Assembly (NCBI RefSeq): GCF_002119685.1
Contig: NZ_CP021108.1
Coordinates: 1,426,001-1,490,000, forward strand
Reading direction: 5' to 3'
DNA from: Bordetella genomosp. 8
GTDB lineage: Bacteria > Pseudomonadota > Gammaproteobacteria > Burkholderiales > Burkholderiaceae_B
Length of the DNA stretch: 64,000 bases
Positions 31,823 to 41,088 of the stretch are shown here, piece after piece. The notes below the pieces were generated by a model. It made no database searches, was not told the origin of the DNA, and saw nothing but the letters and a program-made list of their open reading frames with translations. A program made the translations under genes and the position numbers. Each line of letters opens with the position of its first letter. Position 1 is the stretch's first letter.

Positions 31823-32052
31823 GTATTTAACAATGTAGACAAAGTGGAGGGATGGCGAAGTTCGGCCAGATTGTTATTCAGTTGGGCCAAACTGGGAGAT
31901 GTCTAAAAATTGGCCGGAACGAGAAATATCCTGACCTGGTTTCGCAATGTGGTATTCGGTTGGCGCCGGTACGCTGCGCTTGATTGTTGAGAGCAACGCA
32001 TGTCTACCGCCATCTCCCGTATCAAGCCCATTGCCATCTAAGGAGTAAAGAT

Positions 32053-32625
32053 ATGGAGCCACGAGATGACTCCCCTCGGATCGTCGACTTGATAGCAGCA
32101 TTCGGTAGCAAGAAGCTCCCGTCAGGCAAACACAAGATAGAGCACACTGCGGCGGCTGCTCCCGACACCGGATCGTCGTTGTCGTTTCTAGAGCAACGCT
32201 TGGTGGCGAACAAAGTCCGACCGACGATCGCTCGTCTCAGTGTCTTGAGTACCCTGGAAAAGGCGATGCCGAGCTGTCTCGATGCTCGGCAAACGTATCG
32301 GATCCTCAGCACGCAGTTCGACAGCCTCACGCCGGGGGCGATCTACCGGGCGCTGAACGATTTATGGATTGCCGGGCTGCTGGTTCGCACCGAAGCCGCA
32401 CGTGGGCGTGCGCTCTATGCGATCAAGCCGGACGCGCTGAACGCCCGCTACGACACGCTGCGTTGTCATTGTGGCGGGCGACTGGTTTTCCTTGACGACC
32501 TGGCGCTGCGTAAACATCTGCAGACGCTGGCACGCGAGAAAGGCTTTGCTCTCGAAGCGGAGCCAGTCTTTACCATCAGCACGACGTGTGAAAAATGCCG
32601 GTCACTCCGCAACGTAGGGCAGTAG
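32053..32625 (+). CDS. Fur-family transcriptional regulator (Fur/Zur-like)
   Basis: A 190-residue metal-dependent regulator of the Fur family. A winged-helix region (VRPTIARLSVLSTLEKAMPS, then TPGAIYRALNDLWIAGLL) is followed by a small metal-binding domain with RCHCGGRLVFLDD and a CEKC pair near the C-terminus. A ~40-residue N-terminal extension precedes the HTH, longer than in typical Fur or Zur. AGGAG precedes the ATG. It is divergent from the TonB-dependent receptor, which makes that receptor its likely target. The sensed metal is not settled by sequence. Confidence 0.78.
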   Translation: MEPRDDSPRIVDLIAAFGSKKLPSGKHKIEHTAAAAPDTGSSLSFLEQRLVANKVRPTIARLSVLSTLEKAMPSCLDARQTYRILSTQFDSLTPGAIYRALNDLWIAGLLVRTEAARGRALYAIKPDALNARYDTLRCHCGGRLVFLDDLALRKHLQTLAREKGFALEAEPVFTISTTCEKCRSLRNVGQ

Positions 32626-32671
32626 CCCGTGGATGACTCGCGGCGATTCGGGCCAAGACAGGCAGACCCAA

Positions 32672-33523
32672 TCAGGGCGAGATCTCGACGGGGAGCATGA
32701 TGCCGGATGCGGGGGCAGGCTCCACTCCGTTCGTGCGATCCGAGAGGTATCGTGCCGGAGGCTTGCCCACCGCCTTGCGGAACATGGTGACGAACCCGCT
32801 GGCGTTTTCGTACCCTAGCTCCAGTGCCACCCTTTGCACGCTGTCACCCTTGGTCAATCGTTGAAGGGCCAGGATCACATGCAGTTGCCGGCGCCAGCGC
32901 CCGAAGCTCATTCCAATTTCGTGCATCAGGAGGCGGCTCATGCTGCGCTCGCTCATGCCTATGCGGGTGGCCCAGTCAGCCTTCGAGGTCTTGTCCGTGG
33001 GGTCGGCCAACATCATTTCCGCGAGACGCCGCAATCGGGGATCGCGCGGCATGGGCAGGTGCAGGTCTTCCACCGGAGCCTCTGCCAATTCGTCGAGCAA
33101 CGCGGCAATCAGCCGATCTTCCCGTCCCCCCAGCGCGTATGACTCGGGGAAACCAGCCACCTTCACCAGTAACTCGCGTAGCAATGGCGATACCGAAATC
33201 GTGCAACACGCTTTCGGAAGATCCGGTGCGGCGTCTGGTTCGACGAACAGGCAATAGCATTCCGTTTCGCCCGAGCCCCGTGCCGCGTGCGGCAAGCCTC
33301 CCGGTATCCATATGGCGCACTGGGGCGGGACGATCCAGACACCATCTTCGATTTCGCAATTAAGGATGCCGCGAACAGAGTAGAGCAACTGTGCCTTGCG
33401 GTGCTGATGCCTCGTGTGCTCCCAGTCCTTTGTGACCGATGTGGCGCTCAGGGCAACAACGGATCGAGGGACATCGTCGACGTTCGAAGGCACAGTCAGA
33501 TCGGTGATCGCAGTGCTCGACAT
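32672..33523 (-). CDS. AraC-family transcriptional regulator with cupin-like sensor domain
   Basis: A 283-residue regulator. The N-terminal ~130 residues form an AraC-type cupin (HTRHQHRKAQLLYSVRGILN, then VPPQCAIWIPGGLPHAA). The C-terminal 100 residues hold the double HTH (WATRIGMSERSMSRLLMHEI and VALELGYENASGFVTMFRKA). It converges on the Fur-family gene. AraC regulators often activate siderophore receptors in Bordetella, so it may control the nearby receptor; the link is inferred. The start follows the usual short N-terminus before the cupin. Confidence 0.85.
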   Translation of the reverse strand: MSSTAITDLTVPSNVDDVPRSVVALSATSVTKDWEHTRHQHRKAQLLYSVRGILNCEIEDGVWIVPPQCAIWIPGGLPHAARGSGETECYCLFVEPDAAPDLPKACCTISVSPLLRELLVKVAGFPESYALGGREDRLIAALLDELAEAPVEDLHLPMPRDPRLRRLAEMMLADPTDKTSKADWATRIGMSERSMSRLLMHEIGMSFGRWRRQLHVILALQRLTKGDSVQRVALELGYENASGFVTMFRKAVGKPPARYLSDRTNGVEPAPASGIMLPVEISP

Positions 33524-33611
33524 GTGTGCGGAATTCCAGGGAGGCGAGACATTGGCCTGATTGGACAATATTATTGTGAAATTGCCCGATTGTGTCCAGC
33601 CGTTTCGCGCT

Positions 33612-33851
33612 TTAGGACTGCCAGTGTGGCGGTTCGCCAGTTGCCCAAACCACCAAGAAGAATGCGGCACTGAGCAAGACGACTGCAAAAAGAAATGCTC
33701 CGAGCCGACGGTCGGGCCGAAGTACGTTCCCGATAACGATAAGCGAGACGATGTAGACGAGCAGCACCGCCCATCCTTGCCAAAGAACCGGAAACCCCCA
33801 GCCCCAGCCATGATGCTTTGCCAAGAACCAGTAATGAGATGTCTCTTGCAT
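33612..33851 (-). CDS. Small membrane protein (WFxAKxxGWGWG...WQGW family)
   Basis: A 79-residue protein with an aromatic N-terminal motif (HYWFLAKHHGWGWGFPVLWQ then GW) and two transmembrane helices. I recall this layout in conserved hypothetical membrane proteins of proteobacteria, without a known function. The ATG at 33851 puts the motif at the N-terminus; the frame extends to 33932. It lies between the AraC gene and the tautomerase gene on the same strand as both. Confidence 0.6.
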   Translation of the reverse strand: MQETSHYWFLAKHHGWGWGFPVLWQGWAVLLVYIVSLIVIGNVLRPDRRLGAFLFAVVLLSAAFFLVVWATGEPPHWQS

Positions 33852-33964
33852 TTTCTGCAACCAGAGCGTCGATGGTGGGCATTCTATTGCAGGCCCGCAC
33901 CTGGATCTCGATCCGAATTCTTGGTTCAGCAATAGATGGTGCTGCTTCGGGGATGGCCTTGCGC

Positions 33965-34345
33965 TCAGGCGTAGTGTGCGATGCCGTTGCCCAGGGACCA
34001 GTTTTCCTTCGCCACTTCCACCAGGTTGATGAAGACGTCCTCGCGACGGATGCCAGGTTGCTCGCTGAGCAGATCCGCGAGCCGTTTGAACAGCGCTTTC
34101 TTCTGTTCCGTGCTGCGAGTGTTGTTTGCAGTGATCTGGATGTAGACGACATCATCGCTGCGCGCGACGTCGAGGTATGACTTGCCGTAGCGGAAGTTGG
34201 CGGCCTCGTGCTCGGTGATGGCCATGAACTGATCGTCTTCGGGCACATCGAAGGTGTCCTGCAATGCCTGGTAGACGCCGTCGAAGATGGCCTGCCGATA
34301 GGCTTCCGGTTTTCCAGCACGCAATGAGATATGGACGAGGGGCAT
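33965..34345 (-). CDS. Tautomerase family protein
   Basis: A 126-residue member of the tautomerase (4-oxalocrotonate tautomerase/MIF) superfamily. Proline follows the initiator methionine (MPLVHISLRAGKPEAYRQAI), so Pro1 is the catalytic base after methionine removal. The double-length size, about twice the 62-residue 4-OT subunit, fits the tautomerase_2-type or cis-CaaD-like subgroups. It is divergent from a LysR gene with an inverted-repeat operator between them and is therefore the likely target of that regulator. The substrate is unknown. Confidence 0.85.
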   Translation of the reverse strand: MPLVHISLRAGKPEAYRQAIFDGVYQALQDTFDVPEDDQFMAITEHEAANFRYGKSYLDVARSDDVVYIQITANNTRSTEQKKALFKRLADLLSEQPGIRREDVFINLVEVAKENWSLGNGIAHYA

Positions 34346-34382
34346 GGTGTGTTCCTTTTCGGTGTGTTTACCGTGGGGGGAA

Positions 34383-34398
34383 TTATCTATTCTGATAA
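34383..34398. promoter_or_regulatory. Putative LysR operator between tautomerase and LysR genes
   Basis: TTATC-N6-GATAA is a short inverted repeat of LysR-box form (T-N11-A core) in the 82-base divergent intergenic region. A further CGATAAG copy lies near 34420. Confidence 0.5.
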
Positions 34399-34427
34399 GC
34401 TATTGGTGTTTATTTCAGCGATAAGAT

Positions 34428-35291
34428 ATGGAAATGGCTGAGCGCACCCTCGATCTCGATGCCGTCAGGGCATTTGTCCGCATTGCGGACTTGGGCAGCT
34501 TTACCCGCGCGGCCGAAGCGCTGCGGACCACGCAAGCCGCGGTCAGCCTGAAACTGAAGCGCCTGGAGGAAAGGCTCGGGGCCCGACTCGTTGAACGGAC
34601 CCCCAGGCATGTCGAACTTTCGGGGCAGGGCGCCGCTTTCCTCGTCCACGCGCGAGCACTCCTGGAGGCGCATGAGCGCGCGCTGTCTGTCGCTGTCAGC
34701 GCGCGGCAACGTCTGGCGATCGGCATCAGCGACCATGTGGCGGGGCCGGAGCTCCCCGCGCTCATCGCCCGCATGAATAGCCAGAATCCCCAGCTGCTGA
34801 TCGAAATTCGGATAGGTTCGTCGGGTGACCTCCTGCACGACTTCGACAGGCGGGAGCTGGATACGGTGTTGGTTCGCCAGCACGTCGACCGCAGCGATGG
34901 CGAGATGATCGCTGAAGAGAAATTCGGCTGGTTCGCGGTTCCAGGCTGGGAGCACCGCGCTGGCGAGCCACTCCCGCTTGCCACGATGGCCGCGCCCTGC
35001 GGCGTGCGCGCAATGGCCGAGGAGCTGCTCGACGATGCGGGCATACCGTGGACTGAAGTCTTTGTGGGTGGCGGGGTGATGGCCGTGGCCGCCGCGGTCA
35101 TGGCAGGGCTGGGCGTCGCGGCCTTGTCGCCGCGCATGGTCCCCTTCGGCGCCCTTGACGTGGGTCCCAAGCTGGGGCTGCCCGAGCTGCCGCGGCTTCC
35201 TGTTCTACTTTATTCGAGAGTCAAGGACGGGCGCGGACGTGACGCGCTCGGCGCACTCGCGGCAGCCTTTCGCGGCGCGGTACGGGGTTAA
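34428..35291 (+). CDS. LysR-family transcriptional regulator
   Basis: A 287-residue LysR regulator: winged HTH at residues ~8-67 (LDAVRAFVRIADLGSFTRAA, TTQAAVSLKLKRLEERLG) and an effector-binding periplasmic-binding-protein-like domain beyond residue 95. It is divergent from the tautomerase gene, its probable target. An alternative ATG two codons further on would change little. Confidence 0.9.
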   Translation: MEMAERTLDLDAVRAFVRIADLGSFTRAAEALRTTQAAVSLKLKRLEERLGARLVERTPRHVELSGQGAAFLVHARALLEAHERALSVAVSARQRLAIGISDHVAGPELPALIARMNSQNPQLLIEIRIGSSGDLLHDFDRRELDTVLVRQHVDRSDGEMIAEEKFGWFAVPGWEHRAGEPLPLATMAAPCGVRAMAEELLDDAGIPWTEVFVGGGVMAVAAAVMAGLGVAALSPRMVPFGALDVGPKLGLPELPRLPVLLYSRVKDGRGRDALGALAAAFRGAVRG

Positions 35292-35321
35292 TCAGCGCGC
35301 AGCTTGGCGACGGAATCGGAG

Positions 35322-36197
35322 TCAGGTTTGCAGGTTCCCCAAGGCACTCTCGATCACGGCTTCGCGCAGGCGCGCCAAGGCGGGCGTGATCTCCCGCCCG
35401 CCTGCGTGCAAGCACAGCTTTACGACGGGGAGGGGAGGCAGGCCATCCTGTTCGCCAAGTTGCCTCAACGTAGCGGGCAAACCGCTGCCCGTTCTCAATG
35501 TGATGCCCAGGCCAGCCGCGACGCCCGACCAGAGACTGTTCAAGCTGGCGGTGGTATATGCCAGCCTCCATGCGATGTTCGCGGCATCCAGGGCTTCGAG
35601 TCCGGCACGACGAAAGAAACATGGCGGGTTGTACAGCGCCAGGTCCAGGGGTTGGCCCGCACGCAGGACCACCGCATCCGTCGCCGGTCCTATCCATGTC
35701 ATCGGCAAGGTGGCGACAGGTTCCGCATCCTCGCGGTGTTCATAGCCCATCGCAAGGACGAGATCCAGCTCCCCGCGATCCAGCCGTTCGAGCAAGGCGC
35801 CGTTGCGTTCGACGGAAACCTCCACGCGCACCGCGGCGTGTGCCTTCTTGAATTGCCCTAGCGCTGTCGGCAGCCAGGTTTCGGCGAAGTCGCCGGGCAA
35901 ACCGAAGCGCACGCTGCCTTCCAGGGATGCTCCCCGCAATGCGAGGATCGCCTGATCATTCAGTTCGAGAATGCGGCGCGCATACGAAAGAACCTGCTCG
36001 CCGGCGTCCGTCAACGTCAGGCCTCGTCCCTGACGGCGAAACAGCGGCTGTCCGACTTGCATTTCCAGTTTGCGCATCTGCTGGCTGACGGCGGACTGAG
36101 AGCGCCCCACCTGCTCGGCGGCACGGGCCAAGCTTCCCACCTGTTGCGCGGTGAGGAACGTGCGTAACGCATCCATATCAAGATTCGGTAGAAGCAT
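35322..36197 (-). CDS. LysR-family transcriptional regulator
   Basis: A 291-residue LysR regulator with an HTH at residues ~6-65 (MDALRTFLTAQQVGSLARAA, QSAVSQQMRKLEMQVGQPLF) and a C-terminal co-inducer domain. It converges on the previous LysR gene and is divergent from the lipocalin-like gene at 36320, which is its likely target by the usual LysR arrangement; the 122-base gap between them holds the shared promoters. Confidence 0.9.
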   Translation of the reverse strand: MLLPNLDMDALRTFLTAQQVGSLARAAEQVGRSQSAVSQQMRKLEMQVGQPLFRRQGRGLTLTDAGEQVLSYARRILELNDQAILALRGASLEGSVRFGLPGDFAETWLPTALGQFKKAHAAVRVEVSVERNGALLERLDRGELDLVLAMGYEHREDAEPVATLPMTWIGPATDAVVLRAGQPLDLALYNPPCFFRRAGLEALDAANIAWRLAYTTASLNSLWSGVAAGLGITLRTGSGLPATLRQLGEQDGLPPLPVVKLCLHAGGREITPALARLREAVIESALGNLQT

Positions 36198-36319
36198 GAT
36201 GCGGTTTTTCTAAATCGAGGCTGTCGGATTATCGCACCCACGAGGGCGTCGCATACCTATCATTCAAAGATGCAGCGTGACGAACGCCACGCAGTCCTTA
36301 TTCGTAGCCTGGAGAAGAA

Positions 36320-36838
36320 ATGCATCGTCGTTCCTCATTCAAGTCTGGTGCCGTCGCGGCGTTGTTCGTGACGGCGTCGTTGTCGTCGGCGGTTGCCCTG
36401 GCGAAGACGCCGGCGGCCGCGTCGTCCTTGGCCGGCACCTGGACGCTCGTCGCGGCCGATGTCCAGCACCCCGACGGATCGAGAGGCCGTGACTACGGCG
36501 CCGCGCCGAAGGGCTTGCTGATCGTGGATAAGCAGGGGCGCTATTCCCTGCAGATTTACAAGTCGGAGCGCCAGCGCTTTGCATCGCCGGACAAGTCCGC
36601 CGCCACGCCCGCCGAATACAAGGAGGTCGTCATGGGATCGAGCACGCACTTCGGTACCATCAGTGTCGACCCGGCCAAGAGCACGCTGGTCTTCCACATC
36701 CAGAATGCATCCTTCCCGAATTGGGAAGGGGAGGAGCAGAAACGGACCTATGAACTGAAAGACGGCACCCTGAGCTACAAGGTGACCGCGCGGCCGAATG
36801 GCGACGTGCCGATCTCGATCTGGCGTCGTGTGAACTAA
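36320..36838 (+). CDS. Exported lipocalin-like domain protein
   Basis: A 172-residue exported protein. The signal peptide (AVAALFVTASLSSAVALA, cleavage near residue 28) is followed by a lipocalin-like beta-barrel: LAGTWTLVAADVQHPDGSRG, GAAPKGLLIVDKQGRYSLQI and a C-terminal DGTLSYKVTARP strand. Such proteins are often paired with LysR regulators; the ligand is unknown. It is divergent from the LysR gene at 35322. Confidence 0.78.
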   Translation: MHRRSSFKSGAVAALFVTASLSSAVALAKTPAAASSLAGTWTLVAADVQHPDGSRGRDYGAAPKGLLIVDKQGRYSLQIYKSERQRFASPDKSAATPAEYKEVVMGSSTHFGTISVDPAKSTLVFHIQNASFPNWEGEEQKRTYELKDGTLSYKVTARPNGDVPISIWRRVN

Positions 36839-36989
36839 GGCTCACTGGTCGCATCGTGGGTTAAGCGTCCGGGGAGCGCGCGTATCGCTCGGACGATCCC
36901 GGTCGCGTCAAGGCCGCGATGGCGAAGCATCTGCGCAAGTGGTCAAACCCGCGGCCGCAACGACTTCGTCGGCCGCGCCCATGTCGTTC

Positions 36990-37928
36990 CTACATCAAGT
37001 TGGCGAGTTCGGTGACTGGCAAACCCACTTGCCGCGCAAGGTCCTTCTTGGTCAACTTGCCGCTTGCCAGCAGAAGCTTGGCATTCTCTTGTCGCAACGT
37101 CTTCAGCAGTTCCTGGGGCGGAACGCCGAAGTGCTGCTTGAATCTGCGCTGGAATGTCCGGCGCGACATATTGCAGCGATCAGCCATGTCGTCCACGGTC
37201 CATGGCGCAGCCAGGTTCTTTTCCATGCTGCCGATCAGATCTCGAAATGGCGCGCTGGCACGGTCCTGCACGCGCAGGGTCTGGCTGTACTGCCGCTGGT
37301 CGCCGCTTCGCCTCAGATAGACCACCAGGCGTCGCGCCACCCGCTGGGCAAGCGCAATGCCGCAATCATGTTCGATCAATGTCAGTGCCAGGTCGATACC
37401 GGCGGTGACGCCGGCGGTCGTCCAGTACTTTCCGCTTTCGCAAAAGATACGTTCATCGACGACGTCCAGCTTTGGAAACGCCTGGCGTAGCCGGTCGGCG
37501 TTGCGCCAGTGCGTGGTGACGGGCCGTCCGTCCAGAAAGCCGGCTGAGGCGAGCAGAAATGCGCCCGTGCAGACGCTGCAGGTTCGAACAGTGGTCAGGT
37601 CGCAGGCACGCAGCCATTGCAGGATGGCAGGATCTTGCGCCGCGCGATGCACACCGTCCCCGCCAGGCACGATCAGCGTGTGCACGCGGAATTCAATGGC
37701 TGCATCCAGGGTGTGGTCGACCAGCAGGCGCAAGCCTCCGTCAGTGGTTCGCGCGAGGGTTTCGGGACCAAAGCTGGACAGGTGATAGCGCCGGTACCCC
37801 AGTTCATCGTTGGCTGTGGTGAACGCCTGCCAGGGACCGCTCAGGTCTATCGGTTGAAAGCCAGGGAAAACGAGAAAGCCAATGTGAATTGGCGCAATTC
37901 CCTCTGCTTTTGGCGCATGTTCATTCAC
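36990..37928 (-). CDS. GlxA-family transcriptional regulator (DJ-1/PfpI sensor plus AraC HTH)
   Basis: About 312 residues: an N-terminal DJ-1/PfpI-like domain (IHIGFLVFPGFQPIDLSGPW, TLIVPGGDG, CSVCTGAFLLASAGFLDGRP) and a C-terminal AraC double HTH (TVDDMADRCNMSRRTFQRRF). The GTG at 37928 has a GAGG site upstream; a TTG at 37955 is the longer alternative. Its start is only 38 bases from the divergent start of a stand-alone DJ-1 protein, a common pairing that suggests it controls that gene. Confidence 0.85.
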   Translation of the reverse strand: MNEHAPKAEGIAPIHIGFLVFPGFQPIDLSGPWQAFTTANDELGYRRYHLSSFGPETLARTTDGGLRLLVDHTLDAAIEFRVHTLIVPGGDGVHRAAQDPAILQWLRACDLTTVRTCSVCTGAFLLASAGFLDGRPVTTHWRNADRLRQAFPKLDVVDERIFCESGKYWTTAGVTAGIDLALTLIEHDCGIALAQRVARRLVVYLRRSGDQRQYSQTLRVQDRASAPFRDLIGSMEKNLAAPWTVDDMADRCNMSRRTFQRRFKQHFGVPPQELLKTLRQENAKLLLASGKLTKKDLARQVGLPVTELANLM

Positions 37929-37966
37929 GAAGACCTCTACCTTGGAGACTTTCAAGGGGATTCTGT

Positions 37967-38644
37967 ATGCAAGTCAATTTTCTGCTCTTTTCCGCGGTCA
38001 CTCAACTCGATTTGACCGGTCCATATGAGGTTTTGGCGCGTGCGCCGGGCTTCGAGATCGATCTGGTCTCGCCGTCGATGGAGCCGGTCCGATCCGACCG
38101 TGGCCTGACCATGCTGCCCACCGCAACGTTCGACGATGCCAAGCCCTGCGATCTGCTGGTCGTACCCGGTGGACCGGGCACTGACGACGCCTTGGTGGAC
38201 CCCCGCTGGGTGGATTTCACGGCCCGCCAGGCCGCACAGGCCAAGTTCGTCTTCGGCATTTGCACCGGTTCGCTTCTGCTGGGAGCGGCGGGATTGCTTC
38301 GTGGCCGGCGCGCCGCCTGCCACTGGCAGGCACGCGAGTTCTTGAGCGAGTTCGGCGCCATTCCAGATGAGTCCCGTATGTGCGTGGACGGCAACATATT
38401 CACTTCGGGCGGTGTGACATCCGGCATCGATATGGCCATCAAGGTCGTTGCGATGATTCTTGGCGACGATGCCGCGCGGCAAATCCAATTGCAGATCGAA
38501 TACGACCCGGAGCCACCATTCGCCGGCGGCACGCCACGCACGTCGCCCGACCATATCGTCCAGCGCTGCCTGGATGCCACCCGGAAGCGCCACGCTATTC
38601 GCGCACAAGCCGTGGCCCAGGCCGCGCGGGCACTGGACGCGTAA
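37967..38644 (+). CDS. DJ-1/PfpI family protein
   Basis: A 225-residue DJ-1/PfpI-fold protein, related to isonitrile hydratase (InhA-type) and to the sensor domain of GlxA regulators. The nucleophile elbow is FGICTGSLLLGAAGLLRGRR with the conserved cysteine near residue 102, and the acidic partner is near the N-terminus (LDLTGPYEVLAR). AAGGGGA precedes the ATG at 37967. It is divergent from a GlxA-type regulator and followed by a Bug binding-protein gene 19 bases on, so the two may share an operon. Confidence 0.82.
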   Translation: MQVNFLLFSAVTQLDLTGPYEVLARAPGFEIDLVSPSMEPVRSDRGLTMLPTATFDDAKPCDLLVVPGGPGTDDALVDPRWVDFTARQAAQAKFVFGICTGSLLLGAAGLLRGRRAACHWQAREFLSEFGAIPDESRMCVDGNIFTSGGVTSGIDMAIKVVAMILGDDAARQIQLQIEYDPEPPFAGGTPRTSPDHIVQRCLDATRKRHAIRAQAVAQAARALDA

Positions 38645-38663
38645 AGCGATGACGGAGCGCATC

Positions 38664-39635
38664 ATGGAATGCTTGAAGAGAGGGCTCGCCGCGGCGCTTA
38701 CGTTCTTTGTCCTTGCGCATGGCGCCGCGCATGCGGCTTTTCCGGATCATCCGATCACGCTGATCGTGCCCTACGCCGCGGGTGGCCCGATGGACCGGCT
38801 TGCGCGTCAACTCGCCGCCAAGCTCATCCCCCAGCTTGGCCAGCCTATCGTCATCCTCAACCGGGGCGGCGCGGGCGGCAACATCGGCGCGGTGAGCGCC
38901 AAGCACGCCGCGCCGGATGGGTACACGCTGTTCCTGGATCACATCCATATGGCGACGGCACCATCGCTCGAGCGCAAGCTGGACTTCAACCCTCTGGAAG
39001 ACTTTACCCCTCTGGGCATTTTCGTCGAGTCTCCGCTGGTACTGATAGCCCGGCCTGGAATTCCCGCCGACAACAAAGACGACTTCCTGCGTTGGTTGGC
39101 GAGTCAAGCCCAGGTCAGCATGGCCAACGCAGGAACGGGCTCGGCTTCGTTCCTGTGTGGTTCGCTATTGCAGTCCGGACTGAAAAAACACATCACCATG
39201 GTTCCGTATCGGGGAACGGGCCCCGCGATGATCGATCTTCTAAGTGGCCAGGTCGATCTCATGTGCGATCTGACCGCCAATGCCATTCCTCAGATCCAGG
39301 CAGGAAAGGTCAAGGCGATTGCTGTTACCGTGCCGCAGCCGCTGGTCGGCACTGCGCTGGCCGACACGCCAGCGATGCAGGATTTCGGCATTCCCATTGC
39401 ACCATTGACGGTCTGGTATGGACTTTACGCTCCGGCCAAGGCCCCTGATCCTGTAGTCCGGAAGATTTCAGAGGCACTCCAGGCTGTGGTGCAGGATCCT
39501 GACTTCCAAAAGGAACAGGCGGACGCGGGCCTTAAAGTCATCAAGGATGAACGTCTCACCCCGGAAGGTCACCGGGATTTCCTTGAAGCGGAGATCAAGC
39601 GGTGGGGCTCCGTGATCCAGGAGCCAGGCACTTGA
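38664..39635 (+). CDS. Bug-type tripartite tricarboxylate transporter substrate-binding protein (TctC family)
   Basis: Periplasmic binding protein of the Bug/TctC family, which binds small carboxylates with ordered water molecules. 323 residues with a signal peptide (LAAALTFFVLAHGAAHA). Family hallmarks: FPDHPITLIVPYAAGGPMDR at the mature N-terminus, GAGGNIGA and HAAPDGYTLF, and MVPYRGTGPAMIDLLSGQVD. The ATG at 38664 has GGAG upstream; one at 38649 is also in frame. No TctA/TctB membrane genes are nearby, as is usual for Bug proteins in this family. Confidence 0.92.
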   Translation: MECLKRGLAAALTFFVLAHGAAHAAFPDHPITLIVPYAAGGPMDRLARQLAAKLIPQLGQPIVILNRGGAGGNIGAVSAKHAAPDGYTLFLDHIHMATAPSLERKLDFNPLEDFTPLGIFVESPLVLIARPGIPADNKDDFLRWLASQAQVSMANAGTGSASFLCGSLLQSGLKKHITMVPYRGTGPAMIDLLSGQVDLMCDLTANAIPQIQAGKVKAIAVTVPQPLVGTALADTPAMQDFGIPIAPLTVWYGLYAPAKAPDPVVRKISEALQAVVQDPDFQKEQADAGLKVIKDERLTPEGHRDFLEAEIKRWGSVIQEPGT

Positions 39636-39879
39636 CCCAAGCGCTCTTCGCAGGATGCTTTCGCCATCGAATCCTTTCTTGGGTGGCTCGGACAGCAAAC
39701 ATTGGGTAGGGCAAAACTAGCGCCGCGGCGCCCACGCCGCTCCCATTTTTCGATTTTCAAGGAAAGTGCTGATCGATCCCTGCGATTTTTCAGAAATGCG
39801 AGTTGACGCAGTATGTGCATACGCCACGGCGTCGTGGCCGAACCCGCGCGTTTCTGCCTCGCCAGGCAAGGAGATCATC

Positions 39880-41082
39880 ATGTCCGCACCCCATCCCTTC
39901 ATTCGTAAAGCCTTGATCGCGGCTCCCCTGGCCGCGGCGATCGCCGTGTTGGGCCTGCCCGCGGGGGCGGCCCCCATCAAGCTCATCCAGGTCCAGAACC
40001 AGGCGCGTGAGCAGGCTTACGGCAAGCTGGAAACCGTCGCGATCTTTCACGATGCCATGCCGACCGGCGTGGCGGTGACGGAAGCGGGCCGCATCTTCGT
40101 CAATTTCCCGCGTTGGGGCGATGACGTGCCCTTCACCGTGGGCGAGGTTCGCGGCGGCAAGGTGGTTCCCTATCCGGATGCGGCCGTGAATCGCGGCGAT
40201 GCAGAGTCGCCGGGCAGCCAGTTCATCAGCGTGCAGAGCGTCGTCGCCGACGGCCGCAATCATCTCTGGGTGCTGGATACCGCCGCGCCGAAGTTCGGGC
40301 CGCCGGAGGCGGGCGGCGCGAAGTTGGTAGCTATCGACCTGAGCACCAACAAGATCGTGAAGACCATCATTTTTCCGCCGAACGTGATGCGGCCGCAGAC
40401 GTACGTCAATGACGTGCGCTTCGACTTCCGGGTGGGTAAGGCGGGCGTGGCGTACGTGACGGATTCGTCGTTGAGCGGCACGGGCGGCATTATCATCGTC
40501 GACCTGGATAACGGCACGGCGGTGCGACGCCTGACGGGCGATCGGTCGACCTCCGCCGATCCCGCCTTCGTGGCGGTCGTGGAAGGCGAAACGCTGATCG
40601 GGCGCAACCCGGACGGCACCACGTCGCCGTTCACGGTGGCATCCGATGGCATCGCGCTTTCGCCGGACGGCAAGACCTTGTACTTTTCGCCCCTGTCCAG
40701 CCGCCATCTGTATTCGGTGCCCACCGATATCCTGCGCGACCCGAACGCCAGCGACGCGCAGGTGGCCGCGGCCGTCAAGGACCTGGGCGAGAAGGGCGCT
40801 TCCGATGGCCTGGAGGCGGACGCGAATGGCGTGGTCTATGCCGGCGACTACGAACGTAACTCGATACGCGAACTGCGTCCCGGCGGCCAGTGGGAAACGA
40901 TCGCGCACGATCCGCGCATCCTGTGGCCCGACACCATGTCGATCGGTCCCGACGGTTATCTGTACTTCACCGTCAACCAGTTGCATCGCCAGCCGGGCTT
41001 TCATGCGGGCAGGGACTTGCGGCGGAAACCATACAGCCTGTTCCGCATCCGCATCGACAGCGCGCCGGCGCCGACGCATTGA
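39880..41082 (+). CDS. Major royal jelly protein-like (yellow family) exported beta-propeller
   Basis: A 400-residue exported protein. The signal peptide (ALIAAPLAAAIAVLGLPAGA) is followed by a six-bladed propeller resembling the major royal jelly protein/yellow family and SMP-30-type lactonases: MPTGVAVTEAGRIFVNFPRW, HLWVLDTAAPKFG, YVNDVRFDFRVGKAGVAYVT, DGIALSPDGKTLYFSPLSSR and DGYLYFTVNQLHRQPGF. AAGGAG precedes the ATG. The bacterial role is unknown. It stands alone and converges on the EthD-like gene. Confidence 0.85.
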   Translation: MSAPHPFIRKALIAAPLAAAIAVLGLPAGAAPIKLIQVQNQAREQAYGKLETVAIFHDAMPTGVAVTEAGRIFVNFPRWGDDVPFTVGEVRGGKVVPYPDAAVNRGDAESPGSQFISVQSVVADGRNHLWVLDTAAPKFGPPEAGGAKLVAIDLSTNKIVKTIIFPPNVMRPQTYVNDVRFDFRVGKAGVAYVTDSSLSGTGGIIIVDLDNGTAVRRLTGDRSTSADPAFVAVVEGETLIGRNPDGTTSPFTVASDGIALSPDGKTLYFSPLSSRHLYSVPTDILRDPNASDAQVAAAVKDLGEKGASDGLEADANGVVYAGDYERNSIRELRPGGQWETIAHDPRILWPDTMSIGPDGYLYFTVNQLHRQPGFHAGRDLRRKPYSLFRIRIDSAPAPTH

Positions 41083-41088
41083 CGCGAT

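Noticed and set aside
34428..36197. The two convergent LysR genes as a recent duplication
   Set aside because: The proteins differ throughout, including in the HTH; they share only family-level similarity.
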